64,000 nucleotides of DNA from Micractinium sp. NFX-FRZ (Eukaryota > Chlorophyta > Trebouxiophyceae > Chlorellales > Chlorellaceae), in assembly GCA_029339195.1 (NCBI GenBank), contig JAPTJF010000172.1, forward strand, positions 1-64,000, written 5' to 3'. The notes under the pieces were generated by a model, which was given only the letters and a program-made list of their open reading frames with translations, had not been told where the DNA came from and searched no databases. Below, piece after piece: positions 1 through 12,328 of this stretch (position 1 is its first letter; the number at the start of each line of letters is the position of its first letter). The translations under genes were made by a program, and so were the position numbers.

Positions 1-157
1 CAGAGGCGCGGGCTGCCCCGGGGCGAGCCCTGTCCGCCTGGGCCTTACAGGGGGTTCGGTCTAGGTGGCACTGGTGCCCATCCCTTCCCCAACCGCCTCT
101 GCAGCGAGATCCACACGCGCACACGACTTGGAAACCGGCTTCAGACCGCCCGGAAAG

Positions 158-1427
158 ATGCAGGGGACCGCGCTCGCCTCAGGCCTCGCACCCACCCGGC
201 TCCGTTGTGCGGCCAGGCCCGCAGCAGCGCCGGGCACATTGAAATGCAGCGCCGCTCCCCTGCGCCCGAGGGCGCCGCGCTTGCAGCACAGCCTGGCGCC
301 GCAGCGGCGGCGCGCTGCGTCACCCGTCGTGGCGGCAGCGGCGGCAGCGCCCGTGGCAGCGGCGGCAGCACTGCTCACCCCTGCAGCCGTGTTTGATGCA
401 ACCACACTGCTGGCGATACCCTTTTACGTGCTGATGGTGGCTGCCCCAAGCTCACGCCTCACGCAGCGTCTGCTCAGCGGTCGGGCGCTGTTTGGCGTGG
501 CCGCAGCGCTCTACGCCCTGCTGCTCCTGCTGTGGCAGCCGCTGCCGCAGCTGGCAGGCGTGGCGGCGGGAGCGGCACAGGCGGTGGCAGCTGCAGCGCA
601 GGCGGGCAGCCCCGCGGCAGCTCTGCGCCTGGCGCAGCCCAGCATGCCCGCCTTTGCCGCTCTGTTTGGCCGCCCGGAGATCACTGCTCTGGCTTGGGTG
701 AACCTGGTGCTCCTGGACCTCTGGCAGGCGCGGTGAGGCCGGCAGCAGGGGGTGCCGCTTGGGGTGCGGTTTTGTGAGTGGGTTTGGTCAGCACGTTGCA
801 TGGTGAGTGTGGGGTTGGAGGGCGGGCTGGTGGGAGCCAGAGGGGCACAGGGGCAGCTGCAGGGACTGCCGCACGACCAGTGTGAGGGGCATTGGGAGGC
901 TTGAGATGTTGCTGCGAGTGCTGCTGTCAAGCAGCCCCTCACTGCCTGATCCCTGTGCCCCCCGCCTTCACCCCCACGCACTCATCCCTGCAGCTGGGTG
1001 TACCAGGATGCCCGGCGGTACAGCATCCCCTTCTGGCACTCGGGTGAGACCCCGCTCACTTCAGCATGAGCACAGCACAGCTGGCTGCCAAGGGCTGGGC
1101 TGCCAAGGGCTGGGCTGCAGAGAGCTGGCAGGGGCTGCTGCATTGGGGGCAGTCCTGGTGCGGGCAACTGGGGCCTGCGCCTGGCAGCCCCAGGCAACAA
1201 CTGCAGCCCGTCATCACCGCTGGCCTCGGCACTGTCAGTGCTTCGGGACCCCTCTCCGCCCCTTCCGCCATGGCCCCCCTGCCTCATCCCTCCCTGCTGC
1301 AGCCGTGCTGTGCTTCATGGTGGGCCCGCTGGGCCTGCTGTGCCACCTGGCGACCAAGGCGTGCCTGCGCTGGTGGCGGGGGCGCGGGGCCAGCAAGCAG
1401 GGCGAGTACATTGTGTACAGGTTCTGA
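158..1427 (+). CDS. ABA4: ABA4-like (DUF4281) plastid membrane protein, neoxanthin biosynthesis
   Basis: Three exons fit in phase: 158-732, 994-1043 and 1303-1427, giving 249 aa. The first ATG is at 158; the open frame further upstream has no ATG. Residues 1 to about 50 are Arg/Ala/Ser-rich and look like a chloroplast transit peptide. The mature part has hydrophobic segments in exon 1 (AIPFYVLMVAAP and ALFGVAAALYALLLLL) and a last one in exon 3 (FMVGPLGLLCHL). The junction of exons 1 and 2 recreates LLDLWQARWVYQDARR, matching the conserved DLFVGRW-Y-D stretch of ABA4/DUF4281 proteins. In Arabidopsis ABA4 is needed to make neoxanthin from violaxanthin in the plastid. Family assignment is firm; neoxanthin function in this alga is inferred. 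It converges with cullin-1 downstream. Confidence 0.85.
1084..1114. repeat. Two-copy 15 bp tandem repeat in ABA4 intron 2
   Basis: The unit ctgccaagggctggg occurs twice head to tail inside the second intron of the ABA4-like gene. No coding role is visible. Confidence 0.7.
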
Positions 1428-2319
1428 TGGAGGCCGCTGTTACGAGACCGAGACCGGAAGAGGGAGAAGGAGGAGCTCCTTGCCCTCCCCTCTCCTGCCA
1501 CCCAGCGCTGCCTGCCCCGGAAGCGTCCCCCTCCCCACACGCTGGGGTGGCAACCTGGCTTTTCAACACACAGTACACACAATGACATCAGCTGAGACGG
1601 TTCCCAAACAGCAACAACAAGTGACAAGACATACGAGACCAGATTGAGACCCACCGTGCTGAGACAGCAATGAATCCGTAACCACGCCCTGTCCTACTAT
1701 CTTTGTCGACACCCGCCAGCGGAGGGCGCCCATTCTTCCGTTTTGCCACGACCTGCGCCCTGCTCCTGATTTGATTTTGAGCTGATTGTCGGGGTCTGCC
1801 CAACCGCCATGCTGCACCCAGCCCGCCTCCTGTTTGATCCTGTGAGAGCGTCCCCCAGCCAACGGTGCAGTGTTTCACATCGGCGCGGCGCCTGCCCCAG
1901 GGCAGGGACAGGCGAGCGGGGCTCAAGCTGGCTACAGAGTGCAGAAGAGGGCAGTGCAGTGGCGGTGTGTGTGTGTGTGTGGTGTGTGCGGGGTGCGCGT
2001 TGCTTGCATGATACAGAGGGGAGGAGGGGAGCGAGAGCACAGGCGGGGGAGAAGGAGCAGAAAGCAGGGAGCATTGAGCGAGCGCGTGAGAAAGGAGCAT
2101 GCTGAGAATGTTGCTCTAAGCACTTGATACGGAAGGGCAGTGCCAGCAGTCGCAGCGCCGGCACCGCTCTGGCCGGCGCTCTGCCGGGGCAGCAGGACTT
2201 GCCGGCGCCGCCAAGGATGCGCCCCTGCATACCAAGCAGCGCCGAGCCACGGCCATGCCGCCCATGGGGGCGTGGTACTGCCGACGGTTCTGAGTGCGGT
2301 ACCGTCCCGTGGTACCGCC
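1428..2319. other. Convergent 3' intergenic region between ABA4 and cullin-1
   Basis: This 0.9 kb separates two convergent stop codons and should hold both 3' UTRs. I found no TGTAA on either strand here. The only clear structure is a (GT)n microsatellite at about 1964-1987. Open frames in the stretch are short and look like chance. Confidence 0.6.
1964..1987. repeat. (GT)n microsatellite
   Basis: An almost uninterrupted GT dinucleotide run lies in the convergent 3' intergenic region. Confidence 0.9.
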
Positions 2320-5300
2320 TCAGGCCAGGTACTTGTACAGCTGCTGGTCGTTTTGGTCGCGCTCAAGGTAGTCGCGCTGCAGCGGGGAGAGGAGGGAGGT
2401 GATGTGGGGTGATTATTCCAAGAACAGAAACGTGTGTGCATGAGGGAGGCGGTGTGGCAGTGTGCAGCCTGCCCAAGCCTGCCCCAGGCTGCGACCTCCT
2501 GCGCTCCCTCCCCACACCGCCACCTCGTCACTCTGTCGACCGACCACACCACACCCTCCCCCTGCACACCCTCCCCCTGGCACATACACACACACACTGC
2601 CCCATCCCACCAGCTGCAGCCTGCGCAACCCTCCTTGCCGGCCCCCCTCCACCCACCACCACCCACCTCGATCAGCGAGTCGATGGCCCGCTTGATGACC
2701 TTGACGTCGGGAGTGAACATGCGCTGCAGCTGCTGCACCACCTCAACCAGCAGCTGCGGGGGGACACGGGGCGGGGGCGGGCGGGGGCAGGAGGGGGCGG
2801 GGCAGTGTGAGCCAGCAGTACGTGGGGGTTGGTTTTGCTGGGTGGGCTAGTTTGGTCGGATGGCCGCCATCTGCCTGCTTGCATCAACATACGCGCCCCC
2901 CCTCCAGCAGTGGAGGCAGTCCTCCCCAGTTCCCGCTTGCACATCAGAGGCCTTCCCCCGCTGCTGGTGCCTCACCATGTGCAGTTTGCAGCGGCGCTAC
3001 CGACAGCAAGAAGAGTAACAGCAGGCCAGCGCCCCCCTACCTGCTGGTGCTTGAGCGCCTTGCGCGACTTCATGATGCGCACAATGGCTGCCTCTATGGC
3101 GTGCTTGCGGTCCTTGTCCACGTCCTCCTGAACCTTCTTGCGGTCCTCCACAGGGGGCAGCGGCACCTGCGGGTGGGGGGAGACGGGGGGGCAGGCAGGG
3201 GAGCCGGGAGGCACACACGTGTGTGGCTGTGGCGCGAGGCGAGGGGCACATATGTATGGGGGTTGCGGCTTGGGGCGAGAGGCACAGGCATGAGTGCACG
3301 GGCGCGCATGTTCGGGTGAGGAGACGAGGGGCCATGCTGGTGGGCGAGGGGCAGACAGGCCTGCTGTTGCCAGCCACAGTCACACCACCGTCTGCCAACC
3401 AGCAGCCCCCCCAGCCAGCACCGCCCCGCCAATTTCACACCCCCTGCACCCACCCACCCTGATCCTGCGCATGCGATCCGTGAACTTGGTGTTGACCCGG
3501 AACTTGTCGGTGTGCCCAATGACGCGTGAGGCGGGCTCCTGCAGCGGCGGGAAGAGGGGGATGGGCGTGAGCGACCGGGTGGCAGGGCCGGCGCCATGCA
3601 GGCCGCACACAACACAAACACACACCAACACACACACTCCTAGGTGGGGCAGCCTTCTGCGGGGGTGGGCACACAAGTCACTCGGGCATACCAGCCCCGA
3701 AAACACAGACACAGACATGCGCGCCCGCCCGCCCGCCCACCCCACCTTGACCAGCAGCTTGTACTTGAGGAGTGTGAGTGAGGCCAGGCAGCGGGTGAGG
3801 TCCTCGTCTGGCAGCTTGGTCACCTCACGCAGCTCCGTGAACGACAGCTCGTCGGCTGTTGCACCAACAATAATGCAGTGAGGTGGGGAGGGCGGGGACG
3901 GGATGTGAGGAGAGGCAGGTAGGGGTTACTTATTGCAAGCGGCTGTGGGGGGGGGGGGGGAGAGGAAAGGGGGAGGGTGGCTTCCCATGCTTGGGCGCAT
4001 GTATGGGGGCACAGGATGACAAGAGAGGAAGGGGAAGAGGTGTAGGGGTGGGCGTCTCTGAAAAGGCTGCTTGAAAGACATTGCCTGGCCTTCTGCCTAT
4101 GGCCTGCTCACACCGTAACATCTGCCAATGACAGCAGCAGCACAGCTGCCTTGTGCTGGCGTCAGCACCCACACGGCACCCACGCCTGCCCGCACCCCCA
4201 GCCACGCACCCCCACTCACTGTCGTTGAAGGGCAGCAGTGCGGCTGCCTGAATGGGGAACACAACCAGCTCGTACTTCTTGTCAAACGTGGCCATCACGT
4301 GCACAGTGCCGTTGGTGAACTGCGGGACGGGGGCGGGGAGGGGGAGGGGAGGGGGCACACATCCGTGGGCGCATGTTGGAGGGAGGGGAGAGTGTATCGC
4401 TGGGTGCACCGATCCGCTTCGTGGGCAGAAGCGCGGTTGATGGCAAAGCAGGCGGCGGTGCTCGCACTTCTAGCCAAACGTGGGCGCGCACCAAGCTGGT
4501 CTGCGCAGCCCCTCGCCATCCCGGCCATCCCAAACCCAGCACACTTCCGTCCCCTGCCACCCCTTCCCCTCACACCTGCCAGGACAGGCGGCGTGTCTTG
4601 TTGTTGGTCTCGTCAAAGTACTGTGGGGGGGACAAGGCAGGGGGAGGGGCGCGAGGAGATGGTGGGTTGGACTGCTGCACGGATGTCGGACCACAGTGGG
4701 CGAAAGGCTGGGACCGCTGGCTAGCAAGGCTGCACCTCTCCGCATCGATTGCACGCAAAATCGTAGTACCAGGCAGCGCCAGGCAGTCCCGTACCTGCGT
4801 GTACTGCTCCAGTCCCGTCATCATCACATCGGGCAGTCCCACCTCCACTTGCTGCAGGTGCAAGGAGCGGGTTGCATAGGAACAGAGAAGTTGTGAGCAG
4901 CCAAGACAACGCAGCGCTGCGCTCAGGGATGTCCCCAACCCAGCAGAGGGTGCCGCTGCAGGCGACCAACTGTTGCACACAATGTCAAGCCGCGCGTCCG
5001 GTGGTAGGGAAAGCCCGCTACAAGATGCGGCACCGACCAAGCATGCATGCCTTGACCTACCTCCCACCCCACTCCAGGCCAGCCACTCAGGCTACCCCAG
5101 CCCAGCCCACCTTGTATGTGGGCCAGAAGCCAGTGGTGAGCACCGTCACGTTCATCTCCATGCCGCCCGCCATCCCCTTGCGCTCACGCCACTCTGCAGG
5201 CAGGCACGGGGGCGGCGGGAGTGAGCGCAGCGTGGGAGCAGCATCACACTCAGCCAAGGGCACACCGACTTGTGCCGCACCTTACCCACACGAAACCCCC

Positions 5301-8300
5301 CTTCTCCTGGGATCCTGCTGGCTGCACATCTCCTCCGCCCCTCAGTGCCCCCAAGAGGGTGCCAGACACTCTTGCTGTGCGCACGGCTGGTGCCCACCCC
5401 CCCTCCCATGTGCCTGTCCCACCCCTCTCCCTGTGCCTCACCCTCAAACTGCTTCTCCCGCTCCTTGGCCATCTGCAGGTCGTTCACCATGCCCTCCATC
5501 TGCTCCACAGCACGCACAGCACGGCACCGGGTGAGCACAGCAGGGGGCAGTGGCCGTCCGCAGGCCGTTTGCCGGGCTGTCCTCCTAAACCACAGCAGGC
5601 ACAGCAGGCACAACAGGGGCGCTGACCTTTGAGGTGAACTGCGCGCCGCACTGCTGCTTGAGGCGGGTGAGCACGCCCTTCTCGTGGTCCTCGCTGGCTG
5701 CAGCATGAGGGGGAGGCACACGAATGCATGCAAGCATAAGATGGTTGTGTGGCGGGACCAGGCCAGGACAGAGGCGGGAGGTACGTCGGCAGTGCATGCA
5801 TGCGAAGAGGCACGTTGGCGCGGTGCAGTGCGGTGCAAGCAAGTGTGCCCCCCCACTGCAAGCAAGTGTGCCCCTGCCCCGTGCGCTGCTGCACCCCTGG
5901 CAGTGCTCCATCTGCCCGGCACTCACCGCTGGTGCCGTGCAGCAGGCGGCGGGCCAGCTTCTTGCGGTAAAACTCGCTAAACAGGTCCTTGTCTGCAGGG
6001 GGAGTAAGTGACAGGTTGTTGGTTGACATTGGGAAAATGATGGTTGTTGGCAGCGCACAAGGGAGGAAGAGGCTGGGAATGGAGCTTGGGTCAGGCCAGC
6101 TTTCCCAACAGTTTGTCCGGCAAACCTCAGCGCCCTCACCCCCTCATACGACACTTTTCTGTGCGCCCAGTACATGTTGTGTGCCTACAGTGTATATTGG
6201 CGTGGCTGGTTGATTGGAGCATGTGCGTTCCAACGCGGCCCACCCACCCACCCGAGATGTATGCCAGCATCTTGACCAGCTTGTCCAGCACCGCCTCCAG
6301 GTCCTCGTCACCCAGCTTCTCGCTGCCTCCCTGCAGTACCAGGGTGGGGACGGATGCAGTTGTGGTGCGAGTATTGAGTTTTCAGGACAAGGTGGTGCAT
6401 GGGTGAGTCCGCCGGACCCAGCTTCTTGCTGCCTCTCGGCAGGAGTGCTGGGGGACCCGACTACTGCTGCATAAACACTGCATGCTGCTGCACCTGAGCG
6501 TGGCACCCCTGACTGCCTGCCTGGCTGCTCAACCCTGCACTGCACCCCGTTGTCCCGCGGTGCACCTTTCTGAGCAGGTTGTCGCAGAAGGTGGCCATGA
6601 GCTCTGCCACGCTGGCGCTGGCCACCTGGCAGAAAGGGTTGGGAGGATTGTCGAGGTAGTGACTAAACGTCAGATACAACCGTGGGAAGAGGGTACTAGT
6701 GAAAAGCAGGGGCAGGAGCTGTGTGGCGTGAGTCCCGGCGCTGGCCACCTGGCAGGAAGGGTTGGGAGGATTGTCGAGGTAGTGACTAGACGTCATATAC
6801 AACCGTGGGAAGAGGGTATTAGTGAAAAGCAGGGGCAGGAGCTGTGTGGCGTGAGTCCCGGCGGCCCGATGGAGCCCGCCCTTGCAAGTCCCCACCGCCG
6901 GCAGCGCTGTCCCGCAGCCCACCCCGCCTGGCCTGCCCGCCACCCGCCCCACCTGCTTGTTGCAGAAGGACTCGAATGCCTCCTTGAGGGCCTTGTGGAA
7001 GAGGGACGAGTTGCCAAAGGAGTCCTGCACAGCGGCAGGCGGGGCAGGGGGCAGGCAAGGCAAGCGGGGGAGGCAGGAGCGGTGAGCAGGAAGCGCGCCG
7101 CTCCGGCGGTGAGCCAGCAGAAGGGTGGGAGGCACGGCATCATCCCCAGCCTGAGCATCACCATCCATGTAGCTACCGCTCCCCTGCACGTGCGCCCCTC
7201 CTCACCGTCACATACTCCATGTACTTGTCGTGCAGCGCAATCACGCCGCGGATGAACTGGTTCTCGGGGGAGGAGCCGCCCGCCTCCTTGGCCGCTTTGC
7301 CTGCATAGCGGGGGGAGGAGTGTGCGGGATGCAGGGGGTGAGTGAGAGTGCGTGTGAGATGATTGGACCAGAGCTGCCAGCCTCCCGTGGCAGCCTTGGC
7401 CGGCACGACACGTGAGCGAGTTAGAAGGCCATGGCGGGCCACGCTGGTGTTGGAGGAGACGGGCCATGGCGGGGCAAGGTGGTCCACTTGACCTGGGCGG
7501 GGCGTAGGTGCAGCAGAGGATACTGCACTGAAGCGTCCCCCACCCGCCTTGGCCCCCACACCACCGCACCCCGCCCCAACCGCCCAACCGCCCCCCCGCT
7601 GCTCACCCGCCTCCTTCTCCTTCTCCTTCTTTGCCTCTGCCGCCTCCGTGGCCTCCCGCACCAGCTTCATGCCTGGGGGGCATCCGGGGAGAGAGGGGTG
7701 AGGGGTTGGGGGCAGGGAGGGACAGCGGGCCAGGAGCAGCCGGCAGAGGCACGATACGCTGCTGGAAAAACAGGCGGCATTACCTGGGCAGGGCAGGCCC
7801 AGCAGGCCCTCCTGTGCTTCCTTCTCAACCCACCCCCACCCACTCATTCCCCAAGCCCCTCCAAGTTGTGTGCTCCTGTAACAACCAGAGATCAGCCCTG
7901 CCCCATTAGGGAGCAGCCCCCCGTGCGCCCCCCCTCACCCTCGTCCTCCACGTGCGCCCGGAAGATCTCCGCCATCGGCTCCAGCCCCTTGGGCAGCCGG
8001 TTGAACATGCGGTACATGCGCGCCAGGTCGCCCTTCTGCGGGGCGGGCAGGGCGGCACACAGATCCAAGGCGCAGTGAGCGAGGCACTGCGGCGGTCGCA
8101 GTGCATGCGCGGCAGGTCGGTGCAACACCCAGGGGGGCGGTGGTGGCCCCGGCCGCCGCCAGCCACGGCAATGCAAAGCATGTCCCCTGCCCCAAGCACC
8201 CAAGCATCACGAACCATGCCATCACATGCCATGTCAAATCCTCCTGATCCCTGCCACCGCCCCCGCACCTTGTCGTCCCGCAGCAGCGCCGCACACCCGC

Positions 8301-11300
8301 TGTGCTCCTTCTCCAGCAGCTGCATCTGGTGAACCTTGAGCAGCTCGCTCTCGGCCTGGGGGGGTGGGGCGGTAGGGGGGTGGAAAAGGCATGGAGTTAC
8401 AGGGTAAACACTCAGCAAGCACGGCAACGCAGAGGGCGGGAGGCCTTGGCAGGGGGAGGGTGGACGGGCCTGTCTGCGTGCTAGAGGCCACCCCTTGGCC
8501 TCCCTGCAACACCACGCATCCTTCACCACTCAGCTCAGGCTCCGTTGCCCTGCTCCAGAGGCAGCCGTGGTCCCTCCACCCCAACAACCCTCCCTGCTCT
8601 CTCAGCACAGACCAGCAAACAGCGTGCTTGGGCACACACACCACGGCGTCCCCCCTTCCCCTCGAGCTGCTCACCTCCTTGAGCAGCTTGGGCTTGGTTG
8701 AGACGTGTAGGTAGCTGTTGACCCGCTCCTCCTCGTCCCGCAGGCACTCTTCCGCCTTGACCAGGTAGTCGGGGGAGGAGTCCTCCTGCAGGCGGGGGGC
8801 CAGGGAGGAGGCGGAGGCAGGCGAAGGAAGTAAAATTACAGGGAGAGCCAGGATGTGCGAGGGCTGCCATGCGAGCTTTGCCTGCACAAGGCTGTCAGCA
8901 CCTGCTCCTCGACTGCCTCCGCAATCCCACCCAGCTCGCACCCTTGCTCTGTACCCAGCCTCCCGCCCTCACCTGGATCCACACCGCCGCCTTGCGCTTG
9001 TAGTACTCTGCCGTGTCCTTGAGCATCGCCTCCTCAAAGTCCTTCTCGTAGCACTCCATGCTGCCCATGCCCACCTGGGGGGGGGGAGGCGGGGGGGCGG
9101 CGGTGCAAGGAGGTGTGTTTGCGGTGGAACAGAGTAAAGAGGGGGCGGGGGGTTAAGAGGACAGTGTGGGGCGCGTTGCAGCACTTCAGGCTTGTGATGC
9201 TGCAAACCCCAGGCCCACAGACAAGCCCCGCTCAACAGCCTACCACCCCTGCGTACACACTCGCCTGGCCCTTGAACCCACACCTCCCCCCAAATCCCTG
9301 GCCCCCACCTCCTGGTAGATGCCCAGCACGTTCTTCAGCAGGCTGCGGTCAATCTGCTCCCCCTCCCGCTCCGCCTCCACCAGCTTCAGCATGGCGCCGC
9401 GCGCCGCCGCCTTGATCTCGGCGTACACAGCGTCTGCTCAGCATGTGGGGGGATGGCAGGAGGGGAGTGTGCGTGTGAGGGGAGGGTTGGGAGAGCCTGC
9501 AACCCACTGCAAAGCTGAGCAGCGACCGCCGGCAGAGGGGGAATGGCCATGCATGGTGGCTGCCAGCGCCGCACCCTACTAACCCCTCCTGCACTTTTCC
9601 ACCCGCCTGCCTCCCCAGCAAACAGCGCACTCCTCCCAGCCTCGTCATCAGACCACCTGCCCCCTCACCTTCCAACCGCCTGCCCACTCTGCCCAACGAA
9701 CCAACAACCGTCCCTGACCCTCAAACACCTCCCCCTCCCTCCCTCCCCCTCCTCTCCCCCGCCGCTCACCCCTGAACACCAGCAGGCCGACGTCATTGAG
9801 GGGGTGCAGGTTGTGCCGCTGGATGTAGTAGCGATCGAGGTAGTTGAAGAAGCGGGACAGCCAGCGCACCATGATCTAAGGAAAGGGGGAAGGCAGGAGC
9901 GCACAACATTCAGCAAGGAGACAGGGAGAGCGGGGGCAGGTTGAAGGGACATGAGTGCCAGCGTGATCTGTGGGGGGTGGGGGCGGGGGCGCGAAGGCCA
10001 CAGCAGCTACTGAGGCTGCTGAGGGGGCATTGGGGCGGGCGGGGGCGCCACTGCCGTGCCCTGCAAACCCGGGCCATGCTGCCAGCACCCACTGCTCCCC
10101 ACCCACCTTGTGGTTGTCCCACCGCTGCTTCAGCTGCTTGAGCAGGTGCTCGTCGTGGTGATTGCGCAGGGAGGGCAGCACCGCCTCCTGGATGTACACC
10201 TGGAACGCCTCCTTGTACCTGCAGGGTGAGAGAGGGGAAGCAGAGAGGGCGGGAGAGAGGCTCTGTGAGGTGCGGGGGTGTGCACCTGGATCGCCTCCTT
10301 GCACCTGTAACTAATAGGCAGGGAGGCAGGGAGGCAGAGAGGCTCTGGGAGATACGGGCGGATAAACACATCGCAAAGTGAAAAACACACCAGGCACACT
10401 TGACGCGCCTGGTCGCCTCACCCCCCGCACCCAACAGTGTGGTCACCCCCGCCATTGTGGAGACGCGTCTCCCGCCTGCCGCACCCACCTGGCGTACAGC
10501 TGCTCGGAGTGGTCGTGCGGCGGCTTCTGGGTGCACATGTTGTAGATGGTGGTGTCTGCAGGGGCGTTTGTGCGTGAGCGGGGGGAGGCAGAGGGGGGAT
10601 GGAGAGAGGGAGGGTGCAGGGTTGCACGGGAGAGGGAGAGGCACTGGGCACTTCCGACGGGTTCAGTGAGGGGCACGGGAGGGGCGCAGATTGGGAGAGG
10701 AACAGGGCGCCACTTTGAACGTATGTTGGCAGAGGCGCAAACAGCAGGCAGGGGCGTGGTGTGGCGGGCAAACACGTGCCGGGGGCTGGGGCATCGTGAG
10801 ACATTGGTCTGCTGAGATCAGATGGGTGCTGCGCAATGCACCAGCAAGGCGGGTGAACTGACTGGCAGCCCAATTGGCGGCGGCACTGGCGGTACGGTGC
10901 ATTGTTCAGCCTGTCCTGCGGCGCAATCAAGCTGCGCGCCACGGCCGCTGCCTGGCCGCGATTTGAACGATTGCTACGTGCGATTTTGACGGCAGGCGGG
11001 AGAGGCAGACCACAGTAGGAAGGCAGCATGCCGCTCCCGAGCCCTACCCTCCACTCACACAGCATCATGTAGTGCTCCGCGGTGAAGGCCTGCAGGCAGA
11101 GCAGGCACAGCCAGGTGAGCGATATGCAAGGCCAGCACGGCCTGCCCGCAGTGCCGCCGGTGCCCGCCGCCAGCCGCCGCCACCCAGTGCCCAGGCCCAC
11201 CTCGGACTTGTTGCCCTCCAAAATGCGCTTGAGCTTGGTGATCCCATCCTGCAGAGCACAGGGGGCGCCGTCAGGCGGGCCCTCCGACACGCAGGGGCGC

Positions 11301-11396
11301 GGCTTGGAGCATGCCTCGGCACTGACGACTGTCCCTCACCTCCATATACCGCCACCCGTTCTCCAGCTCAATCGGCTTTCTGTCGTGCAAGCTCAT
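2320..11396 (-). CDS. CUL1: Cullin-1, scaffold of SCF ubiquitin ligases
   Basis: About 28 short exons on the minus strand assemble in phase into a full cullin of roughly 740-760 aa, the usual family length. The N-terminus ([20 protein letters not shown] then [11 protein letters not shown]) and [20 protein letters not shown], encoded around 10.5 kb, are typical of CUL1 and part of the Skp1/F-box-binding cullin repeats. The cullin-homology domain has [32 protein letters not shown] and [11 protein letters not shown]. The Rbx1/neddylation end has [16 protein letters not shown], containing the Nedd8-acceptor lysine, and ends in YLA. A Lys/Glu/Ala-rich stretch ([19 protein letters not shown], near 7.3-7.6 kb) is longer than in plant CUL1. 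Two introns carry copies of exon edges (see findings). CUL3 and CUL4 are less likely because the N-terminal motifs fit CUL1 best. Confidence 0.95.
6614..6859. repeat. 123 bp tandem duplication spanning a cullin-1 3' splice site
   Basis: Copies at 6614-6736 and 6737-6859 differ at about 4 of 123 positions. Each contains, in cullin-1 sense, the acceptor TTC(C)TGCCAG followed by GTGGCCAGCGCC, the start of the exon encoding [14 protein letters not shown]. The unit is a multiple of three and is open in the exon's frame, so using the upstream acceptor would add 41 residues without a frameshift. Confidence 0.9.
10272..10310 (-). repeat. Decayed copy of a cullin-1 exon 5' edge inside the preceding intron
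   Basis: In cullin-1 sense, the real exon starts at 10218 with GTACAAGGAGGCGTTCCAGG after a CAG acceptor. A second copy starts at 10304 with GTGCAAGGAGGCGATCCAGG after TTACAG. The offset is 86 bp, not a multiple of three. About five substitutions separate the two over some 32 bases. Confidence 0.75.
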
Positions 11397-12328
11397 CGCA
11401 GGCTGCTGCTGCTCCTTGGCTGCCGCTGCTGCTTTGCCACGAGTAGTGCGGGGCGCCAGCTTGATGGGGCAGCTGGCCAACAGGGCGGCGCCCAGGGACC
11501 AGTGGGGGCCTCGAAGAAGGCCGTGAAGTAGCGAAAGAGCCCGAAAAGCAAGACTGGGAGTCTTGAAGGTGCAGGGGTTGCGGAATGTCGGCGATCGCGG
11601 CGCGGTCGTGTGCTCAGAGCCCCCCGGACGCGATCTCTCCAGTCTCAAGGCCTTCGGCTCCCCTTTCATGGCCCAGCCCCTTTCTAAAAGTCAGCCACGT
11701 CGGCATGCAGAGTTGGTGCTTGAAAGCCCGCCTGCAGAGCGATCGGTCTCCCTCATTTGATTGCTTCGATCTGTATCAATGCTGGAGATAAGTTTGGCTG
11801 AGCGGGAGCCGCAGGACCAAAGCCGCAGGACCAAACCACATGGCTTAAATGCGAGTGGAACCGGCTGTTGCTCTGTGCTGTTTTGCTACGAATTGGCAAG
11901 CAAACCTCGTTGAATTTGTCCAGGCGCCCCGGGCCATCTGGCGGCACAGTCCACCGCTGCCCCAACCGCCGCCGCTCTCTCCGCCGCCAGCGGGCAGCCA
12001 CGCCTACAGAGCCGATCGTAGCTAAGAAGGAAATTCCCAATTTGTATGAACCGGGTACAAGGCACTGAGGCCCATTTTCAGACAAAGACGCAGAACAAGG
12101 TGTGGCATGTGCAGCAAGGGGCAGGTCGCGGCTTGAGAGCGCGCTTCCCCGCCCTCACGACCTCTCGCTGCCCTCCACCGAGAGGTTCTGCAACACAGTG
12201 CTTACAGAACCGAGATGAGCTGGAAGGACAGTTCAGATGTGAGGGTATACACAGACTGGGAATCAAATGCTGGCACATGTAGACGCTACACTAAATCCTC
12301 GGCTTCAAGGTGCGGCCGCCCCGCCTCC
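11397..12328. other. Intergenic region upstream of cullin-1, containing the transporter 3' end
   Basis: This 0.9 kb holds the presumed promoter of cullin-1 on the right side of its start codon, and the 3' UTR of the folate transporter. A short direct repeat (gccgcaggaccaaa, twice) lies near 11808-11836. No convincing open frame or RNA gene is visible. Confidence 0.5.
12202..12206 (-). other. Putative poly(A) signal TGTAA for the folate/biopterin transporter
   Basis: TTACA on the plus strand reads TGTAA on the gene's strand, about 120 nt past its stop codon. TGTAA is the usual green-algal polyadenylation signal. Confidence 0.5.

Noticed and set aside
65..157. N-terminal extension of the ABA4-like protein to position 65
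   Set aside because: The codon there is GTG, and the first ATG is at 158, which gives a normal transit peptide.
2320..11396. Cullin-3 or cullin-4 identity
   Set aside because: The [15 protein letters not shown] and [10 protein letters not shown]-terminal motifs and the [16 protein letters not shown] region match CUL1 best.
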